Source: an uncultured Curvibacter sp. (GTDB lineage Bacteria; Pseudomonadota; Gammaproteobacteria; Burkholderiales; Burkholderiaceae). From it: a stretch of 6,401 nt of DNA. Of the stretch, positions 1 through 4,110 are shown piece after piece; position 1 is the first letter of the stretch; every line of letters begins with the position of its first letter. The translations under genes and the position numbers were made by a program. Location of the stretch: NCBI GenBank assembly GCA_946481355.1, contig CAMLNH010000168.1, forward strand, positions 1 through 6,401. The letters are read 5' to 3'. Below the pieces are notes generated by a model. That model ran no database searches. It had not been told where the DNA came from and saw nothing but the letters and a program-made list of their open reading frames with translations.

Positions 1-635
1 AAATCATGGTGGCCGCGCGCGGCGGCGCCGACCCGGCCCTGAACTCGCGCCTGCGCCTGGCCGTGGAGCAGGCCCGCAAGGCCTCCATGCCCAAGGACAC
101 GCTGGAGCGCGCCATCAAGAAAGGCGCGGGCCTCACGGGTGAGACGGTGCACTTCGAACACGTGATGTACGAGGGTTTCGCCCCGCACCGCGTGCCCGTG
201 ATGGTGGAGTGCCTGACCGACAACGTGAACCGCACCGCACCCGAGATGCGCGTGCTCTTCCGCAAGGGCCAGCTCGGTACGTCGGGCTCTGTGGCCTGGG
301 ACTTCGACCACCTGGGCCTGATCGAGGCCGAAGCGGCGAAACCGGATGCCGACGTGGAAGTGGCCGCCATCGAAGCCGGCGCGCAGGACTTCGAAGCCGC
401 CGGTGAAGACGGCGTGGCCGTCTTCCTCACCGACCCCGCCGACCTGGACCTCGTGAGCCGCGCCCTGCCGGCCCAGGGCTTTACCGTGCTGTCCGCCAAG
501 CTGGGCTACAAGCCCAAGAACCCGGTGGATCCGGCCAGCCTGAGTGCGGAGCAACTAGAGGAGGTAGAGGCTTTCCTGGCGGCCATCGATGCGCACGATG
601 ACGTGCAGCATATGTATGTGGGCTTGGGCAGCTGA
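1..635 (+). CDS. YebC/PmpR-family protein, 5'-truncated by the window edge
   Basis: The reading frame is open from the left edge and stops at TGA 633-635. The first whole codon (3-5) is Ile, followed by Met at 6-8. That Met matches the internal 'EI(M/Q)VAAR' stretch of the family and is not a start, so roughly 30-35 N-terminal residues lie outside the window. Family hallmarks counted from that Met are MPKD (28-31), an AIKKG stretch (36-40), YEGFAP (55-60), [10 protein letters not shown] (68-77), GSVAWDF (94-100) and a C-terminal DDVQHMY (198-204). Members are cytosolic proteins of about 240-250 residues, long annotated as DNA-binding regulators and more recently linked to translation through stalling motifs. 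The sequence differs clearly from the usual betaproteobacterial YebC as I remember it (for example [11 protein letters not shown]), so it may be a YeeN-like second paralogue; I give no symbol for that reason. Family assignment is secure, exact role is not. Confidence 0.93.
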   Translation, partial: IMVAARGGADPALNSRLRLAVEQARKASMPKDTLERAIKKGAGLTGETVHFEHVMYEGFAPHRVPVMVECLTDNVNRTAPEMRVLFRKGQLGTSGSVAWDFDHLGLIEAEAAKPDADVEVAAIEAGAQDFEAAGEDGVAVFLTDPADLDLVSRALPAQGFTVLSAKLGYKPKNPVDPASLSAEQLEEVEAFLAAIDAHDDVQHMYVGLGS

Positions 636-648
636 GCCTGCTCGCTCA

Positions 649-665
649 TGGGTGGCAGTCACCCA
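649..665 (+). terminator. Possible weak hairpin terminator after the YebC-type gene
   Basis: TGGGTG (649-654) and CACCCA (660-665) form a perfect 6-bp stem with a 5-nt loop, 14 bases after the stop codon. There is no U-tract after it, so it would be at best a weak or factor-assisted terminator and may be chance. Confidence 0.25.
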
Positions 666-682
666 GCGGCGGCGCCGGCCAG

Positions 683-695
683 AAGCGGACGCTCA
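683..695. repeat. Left copy of a 13-bp inverted repeat flanking the insert
   Basis: AAGCGGACGCTCA here is the reverse complement, with one mismatch (12 of 13), of TGAGTGTCCGCTT at 1823-1835. The two copies lie on either side of the cassette genes in inverted orientation. No matching terminal structure extends beyond 13 bases, so this could be scattered intergenic motif material and not transposon ends. Confidence 0.4.
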
Positions 696-926
696 GGATT
701 TGCGCCGAAAGCTGTCGCTCCATGACCCTGTTGGGGGATATCACCTCGCCATCCGGCTTCCTAGAATGCGTAAGGCCGCTGCGTGGTCTGTCGGTTTCAT
801 TTATACCTGCACAAAAGCCCCTTAGATTAAGACTTCTTCAATCGCGACAAGACCTTAGGGTGGATCCAATGGACGGTTTATCACGCAGCAGCCGTTTTAT
901 TTCGCAGACTTTGCGATCTACATCAC

Positions 927-933
927 GTTAGGC
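927..933 (+). other. Integron-type core site (GTTRRRY), left cassette boundary
   Basis: GTTAGGC fits the integron crossover consensus GTTRRRY, cut between G927 and T928. It is the exact reverse complement of the R'' box GCCTAAC of the attC at 1377-1383. This is expected because, in a free circular cassette, the first bases of the cassette complete its own attC. The match ties 928 and 1439 together as the two ends of one cassette. What lies to the left (attI, or a secondary GTT target) cannot be decided because no attC or integrase is seen upstream. Confidence 0.85.
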
Positions 934-1439
934 GTCTTATGCACGCATACGAACGAATTGCAAACTTCGAAATTGTCCTAGCGCGCTTTGGTCAGTGGCC
1001 AAGCTTTCACGACGGAGAGGTTCATCAGGTCGTTCTAGATCGGATGCGCCGTCATTCAAACGGCGCCTACTACGCGAGCATTGAGCTCAAGCTGCGCGGC
1101 TGGATCATGACGTCTGAAGTCACAGAGGCCGGCTACTACAAGCTCGAACACGATTCAGTGGTTCACTTTCTATTCGAAGATGTCAGTGAAGTAGAACTGT
1201 TCGGCTTAAATCACCAGAACGTCTTGTCGTCCCTTGATCTGGAACTAGCAGAAGACCAAGAGAATGGGGCCACTCTTCTCTCTGTCGAATTGGGTGATTG
1301 CTTTGGTTTGTCTGGCTCATTCAAAGCGCTGCGGGCCAAAGTCGTGTCAGTCGTTCCATATGCAGGCGAAGCAGCCGCCTAACCCTTCCATCGAGAGGAC
1401 ATGCCCCGGCAAGCCGGGTCATGCCTCTCATGTCAAACG
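928..1439 (+). mobile_element. Complete integron gene cassette (512 bp)
   Basis: The unit runs from T928 of the left core site to G1439 of the attC crossover. It has the standard compact layout: about 11 bases of leader, one open reading frame covering most of the length, then an attC that overlaps the stop codon. Its base composition is visibly less G+C-rich than the neighbouring chromosomal genes; for example, bases 1141-1200 contain 25 G or C out of 60. Cassettes are promoterless and move by integron integrase, which recombines the folded bottom strand of attC. No integrase gene is present in the window, so mobility would depend on an enzyme supplied from elsewhere. Confidence 0.85.
939..1382 (+). 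CDS. Cassette-borne Imm50-like immunity protein
   Basis: The 147-residue protein has no signal peptide or membrane segment. Motifs recalled for the Imm50 group of polymorphic-toxin immunity proteins are visible: FGQWPSFHDGEV (residues 17-28), an alternating beta-rich centre with EAGYYKLEHDSVVHFLF (63-79), ELFGLNHQNVL (86-96) and a late ELGDCFGLSGSF (117-128). Imm50 is predicted, largely by genome context, to neutralise a secreted toxin domain; no toxin gene lies beside it here. The ATG at 939 follows the core site by five bases, and the AGG of TTAGG may serve as a modest ribosome binding site. The stop TAA (1380-1382) lies inside the attC R'' box, typical of cassette genes. Expression would need read-through from upstream, since no strong promoter is visible. 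The family call rests on motif memory, not on a search. Confidence 0.72.
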   Translation: MHAYERIANFEIVLARFGQWPSFHDGEVHQVVLDRMRRHSNGAYYASIELKLRGWIMTSEVTEAGYYKLEHDSVVHFLFEDVSEVELFGLNHQNVLSSLDLELAEDQENGATLLSVELGDCFGLSGSFKALRAKVVSVVPYAGEAAA

Positions 1440-1445
1440 TTAGGA
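1377..1445 (+). other. Integron attC recombination site (59-base element)
   Basis: The outer boxes are R'' GCCTAAC (1377-1383) and R' GTTAGGA (1439-1445). Inside is a long imperfect hairpin. CAT (1389-1391) pairs with ATG (1430-1432), GAGAGG (1393-1398) with CCTCTC (1424-1429), CATG (1400-1403) with CATG (1420-1423), and CCCGG (1405-1409) with CCGGG (1414-1418) around a small loop. C1392 and A1399 are left unpaired on one arm only, and a C1404/T1419 mismatch interrupts the stem. In the bottom strand the two bulged bases are a G and a T, matching the extrahelical bases known to orient attC for the integrase. The unpaired spacer between R and L boxes is also present (1384-1388 and 1433-1438). 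All elements of a working attC are present. The last six bases of R' belong to the following DNA. Confidence 0.93.
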
Positions 1446-1446
1446 G
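1442..1446 (+). promoter_or_regulatory. Ribosome binding site for the zinc-ribbon gene, built from the cassette junction
   Basis: AGGAG lies 6 bases before ATG 1453. Its first four bases are part of the R' core GTTAGGA, so the recombination junction itself supplies the translation signal. Confidence 0.75.
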
Positions 1447-1452
1447 CCGGAA

Positions 1453-1728
1453 ATGTTCTGCCCTGCCTGCAACACTCAAAACAGCGCCATGGCGACCCAT
1501 TGCTTTCAATGTCGAACGCAGTTAATCCTCCTCGAGCAAGATCGGTCACCTGAAGTGAAATCAACCATGCGGAAGATGGATTACCGCATATACGGCGGTA
1601 TCGGCTTTGCGGTGTTTTCTGCCATTGGTTTTGTGGTGTTTCAAAGTGGCTTCGCCGCAGTCTTCTTTGGTTTTGCTGGCGGAGTAATCGGCCGCTACAT
1701 CGCCCATCAAAAGGCGAAAGGTCTTTGA
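1453..1728 (+). CDS. Small zinc-ribbon membrane protein, function unknown
   Basis: The 91-residue protein begins with CPAC (C3, C6) and CFQC (C17, C20), a four-cysteine zinc ribbon with a 10-residue gap. A polar linker of about 25 residues follows, then a strongly hydrophobic glycine- and phenylalanine-rich stretch from about residue 47 to 83. That stretch is long enough for one membrane helix or, more likely, a tight two-helix hairpin around QSG (64-66). The C-terminus is basic (HQKAKGL). Such ribbon-plus-membrane proteins are common small hypotheticals; I do not recognise a specific family or function. The start is well supported by AGGAG six bases upstream. The gene begins straight after the attC crossover, as a second cassette gene would. 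However, no attC follows, so it is either a cassette that lost its right end or a gene into whose leader the first cassette inserted. Confidence 0.72.
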   Translation: MFCPACNTQNSAMATHCFQCRTQLILLEQDRSPEVKSTMRKMDYRIYGGIGFAVFSAIGFVVFQSGFAAVFFGFAGGVIGRYIAHQKAKGL

Positions 1729-1822
1729 AGACTACAGCTATCACTCAGGCGAAATGCGGGCCATGACACCTGACATCTCGGTCAAGCGCAGAGTGCGTTC
1801 GGCATCCGCCTGCCTCTGACAT

Positions 1823-1835
1823 TGAGTGTCCGCTT
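1823..1835. repeat. Right copy of the 13-bp inverted repeat flanking the insert
   Basis: TGAGTGTCCGCTT matches the reverse complement of 683-695 at 12 of 13 positions. The GTCCGCT part recurs in direct orientation at 1851-1857, on the other side of the hairpin at 1833-1849. Confidence 0.4.
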
Positions 1836-1849
1836 TCCAAACTGGAAAG
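1833..1849. terminator. Perfect 7-bp hairpin between convergent genes, possible terminator
   Basis: CTTTCCA (1833-1839) and TGGAAAG (1843-1849) pair perfectly around a 3-base loop. The position, between two convergent genes, suits a bidirectional terminator. No T-tract follows on either strand, so the role is uncertain. Confidence 0.3.
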
Positions 1850-1933
1850 GGTCCGCTGTGGGGCGACAGCAGCTACCGGAAAACCCTCAAACCGCCGGCT
1901 TCAGCTTCGCCACCTGCAGCACATCCCACCCGC

Positions 1934-2797
1934 TCAGGCCACCGAGCCGTCCTGCAGCATGCGCACCAAGCGCAGCAGCTGGGGTCGGGCCTCCTGCAGG
2001 AGGAAGTTGGGCGAGAGCTTGACCGCCGGCCCGCCGCAGCTGATCACCATGAGCGGACCGGTGCCCTCAAGCCGGAAGGCCGCCGCGATCGCATGGACGT
2101 CCTTCTGCCAGTCGCCGAAGGAGAGGCAGCAACCATGGGCCTGCTGGTCGGCCAGCGCCTGCTTGATACCCGCCCTGATCCGGGGCCAGGCTTTCTCATC
2201 CTGCGCCCGGATACGTTCCAGCAGATCCTCGCGCTCCATTTCGCTGCAAGCGGCCAGATAGGCACGCCCCATGGCACTGGTGGCCAGCGGGATGCGCGAG
2301 CCCACGTCGAGGCTGAGCGTCAGCGCGGACTCGCTGCGACAGTTCTCTACGTAGATCATGCCGAGCCGGTCACGCAGGCCCAGGGAGACCATGGCCTGCG
2401 TGCCGTCGGCCAGGTCCTGCATCAGAGGGCGCGCCAAGGGCCGCACATCCACGCGCGCCAGCATGGCGCCCCCCAGGGCCAGCACCGCACTGCCCAGCCT
2501 GTAGCCGCTGGAGCCTGCGCCGTCTGTCGCCGGCTCCAGGTAACCCTCGCGCGTGAGGGTGTAGGTCAGTCGGGAGATGGTGGACTTGGGCAGACCACAG
2601 CGACGCGCCAGCTCCTGGTTGCCCAGCAGACGATCACGCGTGCGGAACGCGCTGAGCACCTGCAGGCCCCGCGCCAGGGCGGTGACGAAATGGCGGTCCT
2701 GGCTGGGGCGGGGGCTGCGTGCTGTCGCCGGACTTGCGGCGCCCTGTCCCGGCCTTGAAGCTCTGGCTTTGTTCTGCATAGCGGAATTATTGACCAA
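1934..2797 (-). CDS. IclR-family transcriptional regulator
   Basis: The 287-residue protein is slightly longer than the usual 250-280 because of a Ser/Ala/Arg-rich N-terminal tail. The winged helix-turn-helix spans about residues 37-100, with GNQELARRCGLPKSTISRLTYTL (59-81) as the helix-turn-helix and GYRLGSAVLALG (98-109) leading into the linker. The C-terminal effector-binding domain covers about 115-282, with VENCRSESALTLSLDVGSRIPLATSAMGRAYLA (150-182) and GCCLSFGDWQKDVHAIAAAF (222-241) as typical IclR blocks. Such proteins are dimeric DNA-binding regulators of catabolic and transport genes. The likely start is TTG 2797, because an AAGGAG lies four bases upstream; the ATG at 2779 has no ribosome binding site at a usable distance. 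The gene is divergent from the substrate-binding-protein gene at 2962, and a palindrome matching a site near its own start lies between them, so self-control and control of that gene are likely. The effector is unknown. Confidence 0.93.
   Translation of the reverse strand: MVNNSAMQNKARASRPGQGAASPATARSPRPSQDRHFVTALARGLQVLSAFRTRDRLLGNQELARRCGLPKSTISRLTYTLTREGYLEPATDGAGSSGYRLGSAVLALGGAMLARVDVRPLARPLMQDLADGTQAMVSLGLRDRLGMIYVENCRSESALTLSLDVGSRIPLATSAMGRAYLAACSEMEREDLLERIRAQDEKAWPRIRAGIKQALADQQAHGCCLSFGDWQKDVHAIAAAFRLEGTGPLMVISCGGPAVKLSPNFLLQEARPQLLRLVRMLQDGSVA
2771..2787. promoter_or_regulatory. Candidate IclR operator, copy overlapping the 5' end of the regulator gene
   Basis: GTTCTGCATAGCGGAAT is a 17-bp imperfect palindrome centred at 2779. 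It matches the core of the palindrome at 2898-2926 at 15 of 17 positions. It lies just inside the regulator gene if TTG 2797 is the start, or covers the start codon if ATG 2779 is. Binding here could block the regulator's own expression. Confidence 0.5.
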
Positions 2798-2800
2798 GCC

Positions 2801-2807
2801 TCTCCTT
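2801..2807 (-). promoter_or_regulatory. Ribosome binding site supporting the TTG start of the IclR gene
   Basis: On the minus strand AAGGAGA is followed by GGC and then TTG (2797). The AAGGAG core is four bases from TTG but about 22 bases from the ATG at 2779, which favours the TTG start. Confidence 0.55.
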
Positions 2808-2897
2808 TTGTGAAGTCTGTCGCTTAGGCGTCATCTCAGGGGCTAGTGATAGGTTCAATATGGGCAATCACTTTCAAAATCCGCACAGCGCTTCCCA

Positions 2898-2926
2898 CCA
2901 TGAGTTCTGCATTGCGGAACTCATGG
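2898..2926. promoter_or_regulatory. 29-bp palindromic operator, likely IclR binding site
   Basis: The half-site CCATGAGTTC (2898-2907) is repeated in exact inversion as GAACTCATGG (2917-2926). The inner GCA/TGC also pairs, giving 13 of 14 matched base pairs around a central T at 2912; the only unpaired step is T2908/G2916. The inner 17 bp recur near the regulator start (2771-2787). It sits 35 bases upstream of the binding-protein ATG, in the divergent promoter region. Neither arm is followed by a T-tract, so an operator explains it better than a terminator. IclR proteins commonly bind such 15-17-bp palindromes; the assignment to this particular regulator is inference from position. Confidence 0.7.
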
Positions 2927-2948
2927 ATCGCCCAAGAACACATTCATC

Positions 2949-2953
2949 AGGAG
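2949..2953 (+). promoter_or_regulatory. Ribosome binding site that fixes the binding-protein start
   Basis: AGGAG lies eight bases before ATG 2962. It selects this start over the in-frame ATG at 2860, whose 34 extra residues would be polar, would hide the signal peptide and would place the operator inside the gene. Confidence 0.85.
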
Positions 2954-2961
2954 ACTCGATC

Positions 2962-4104
2962 ATGCTGAGCCTATGGACACGCGTCCTGTTGCTGGGTCTT
3001 TCCGGCTGCCTTACCCTGGCACATGCCGCGGGGCCCACCGACGACATCGTGATCGGACAGGTGGCGCCACTGACCGGCACCATCGCCGGCACCGGCACAG
3101 AATACGTGGCCGGTGGGGCGGCCTATTTCGCCCACGTGAACGACAGTGGTGGCATTCATGGTCGCAAGATCCGCGTGGTCGTCAAGGACGACAGCTACAA
3201 GGCAGACCAGACCCTCGCCCTGACACGCCAGCTCCTGGCCGAAGACAAGCCGATCGCCCTGTTCGGGTTTGTGGGCACCGCCAACGTGCTGGCCCTGAAC
3301 AAGAACAAGGTACTTGAAGAAGCGGGCGTCGCCCTGCTGGCGCCGTATACCGGCGCGCAGGACCTGCGCAACCCCACCCACCCCAACCTCTTCCACATCC
3401 GTGCCAGCTACACCGATGAAACCGCAGGCATGGTGGAGCATCTGCACACCATCGGTGTGCGCCGTATTGCCGTGATGTACCAGGACGATGCCTTCGGCAA
3501 GAGCGGTTTGGCGGGCGCCGAATCAGCCATGAAAAAACTGGGCCTGGAGCTCGTTGCCAAGGGCGGCTACGACCGCACCAAACCCGAAGAGGTCGATGCA
3601 GCCGTGGCCGCCATCGCGCCGGCCCAACCTGACGCCGTGATCATGGTGTCGGTGAACCGGGCATCGGCGGCCTTCATCAAGAAGTTGCGCGCCCTGGGCA
3701 GCCAGGCGCAGCTGTTCAGCATCTCGGTGGTGAACTTCAAGGAGCTGCTGGTCAACGCCGGCGAGGACAAGGCACGCGGCATCGGCATCTCCCAGGTCAT
3801 GCCCTATCCCTACTCGGCCCGGGTGCCGGTGGTGCGTGAGTTCCAGACGCTGATGGCCAAGTACCAGCCTGACAAGGTGATTTCCTATGCCAGCATCGAG
3901 TCCTTCATCGCCGCCAAGATCCTGGTCGAAGCCTTGCGCCGCAGTGGGCCCGAGCCCACGCGCCAGAAAGTCATCGCCCAGCTCGATCGCCTGAACAACT
4001 TCGACGTGGGCGGCTTCCGGGTCACCTTCGCCCCGGACAACCACTCGGGCTCGAAGTTCATGGAGGTCACGGTGATCGGCCGTGATGGCCGTCTTCTGCG
4101 CTGA
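2962..4104 (+). CDS. ABC transporter substrate-binding protein, branched-chain amino acid (LivK) type
   Basis: The 380-residue product starts with a signal peptide: R7 followed by the hydrophobic run VLLLGLSGCLTLAHA. Cleavage is probable around A22/A23. An LSGC at 13-16 also resembles a lipobox, so lipoprotein anchoring is possible. The mature part is a type I periplasmic binding fold (Peripla_BP_6). It has the opening DDIVIGQVAPLTG (27-39), the GTEYVAGGAAYFAHVNDSGGIHGRKI region, FVGTANVLALNKNKVLEEAGVALLAPYTGA with the usual ligand-pocket loop, and YQDDAFGKSGLAG before the second lobe. The family delivers branched-chain amino acids, amides or aromatic acids to LivHMGF-type transporters, but no permease or ATPase gene is adjacent. 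The ligand cannot be read from sequence. It is probably regulated by the divergent IclR protein through the palindrome at 2898-2926. The stop is six bases from the convergent helicase gene. Confidence 0.93.
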   Translation: MLSLWTRVLLLGLSGCLTLAHAAGPTDDIVIGQVAPLTGTIAGTGTEYVAGGAAYFAHVNDSGGIHGRKIRVVVKDDSYKADQTLALTRQLLAEDKPIALFGFVGTANVLALNKNKVLEEAGVALLAPYTGAQDLRNPTHPNLFHIRASYTDETAGMVEHLHTIGVRRIAVMYQDDAFGKSGLAGAESAMKKLGLELVAKGGYDRTKPEEVDAAVAAIAPAQPDAVIMVSVNRASAAFIKKLRALGSQAQLFSISVVNFKELLVNAGEDKARGIGISQVMPYPYSARVPVVREFQTLMAKYQPDKVISYASIESFIAAKILVEALRRSGPEPTRQKVIAQLDRLNNFDVGGFRVTFAPDNHSGSKFMEVTVIGRDGRLLR

Positions 4105-4110
4105 GCTGCG

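Larger units (their letters stand above)
636..926. other. Intergenic stretch before the cassette, no gene seen
   Basis: This stretch lies between the YebC-type stop and the integron core site. Short open frames exist (for example 722-931, +), but they lack a ribosome binding site, resemble nothing I know and have no family-like composition. I found no RYYYAAC box or long palindrome that would make an attC ending at 927, and no recognisable piece of an integrase on either strand. Base composition shifts from G+C-rich near the YebC end to clearly more A+T-rich from about 790 onward, so the foreign DNA may begin before 927. The part just before 927 could be an attI-like site or the host half of a secondary insertion site; neither can be proved here. 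Confidence 0.5.
1729..1933. other. Intergenic stretch after the insert, lacking an attC
   Basis: These 205 bases separate the zinc-ribbon gene from the 3' end of the IclR gene, which is convergent with it. No RYYYAAC or GTTRRRY pair is present. The stretch holds two inverted repeats: a widely spaced pair CAGGCG (1746-1751) / CGCCTG (1807-1812) with ATGC/GCAT nested inside, and the tight hairpin at 1833-1849. Composition becomes more G+C-rich from about 1850, so the right border of the insert probably lies around 1820-1850. Confidence 0.45.

Noticed and set aside
739..767. A possible promoter with TAGAAT at 762-767 as the -10 box
   Set aside because: The -10 match is fair, but no acceptable -35 box lies 16-18 bases upstream (TATCAC is poor), so I cannot support a promoter driving the cassette.
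780..926. A search for another attC ending at the left core site
   Set aside because: No RYYYAAC box and no long paired arms are present in this stretch.
722..931. A 69-codon plus-strand frame before the cassette
   Set aside because: No ribosome binding site, no recognisable motif, and it overlaps the cassette core site; treated as chance.
636..1933. Remnants of an integron integrase or transposase, and CRISPR repeats
   Set aside because: No tyrosine recombinase or DDE-type motif is visible in any frame, and there are no regularly spaced direct repeats.
1826..2758. A long plus-strand open frame (310 codons) opposite the IclR gene
   Set aside because: The minus strand encodes a complete, recognisable IclR protein over the same bases. 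The plus-strand translation is rich in Gln, His, Arg and Ala and resembles no family, as expected of an antisense shadow in high-G+C DNA.
2846..2871. Inverted pair GTGAT / ATCAC in the divergent intergenic region
   Set aside because: Only five bases per arm with a 16-base gap, and no resemblance to the stronger palindromes nearby; likely chance.
2854..2880. A possible promoter for the binding protein, TTCAAT with CAAAAT
   Set aside because: Both boxes are weak and the spacer is only 15 bases; not reported as a feature.
2860..2961. Extending the binding protein upstream to ATG 2860
   Set aside because: It would add 34 polar residues before a good signal peptide, has no ribosome binding site and would put the palindromic operator inside the gene.
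3523..4044. A minus-strand open frame inside the substrate-binding-protein gene
   Set aside because: The binding protein on the plus strand is clear throughout; the reverse frame has no ribosome binding site and a low-complexity His/Gly-rich translation.
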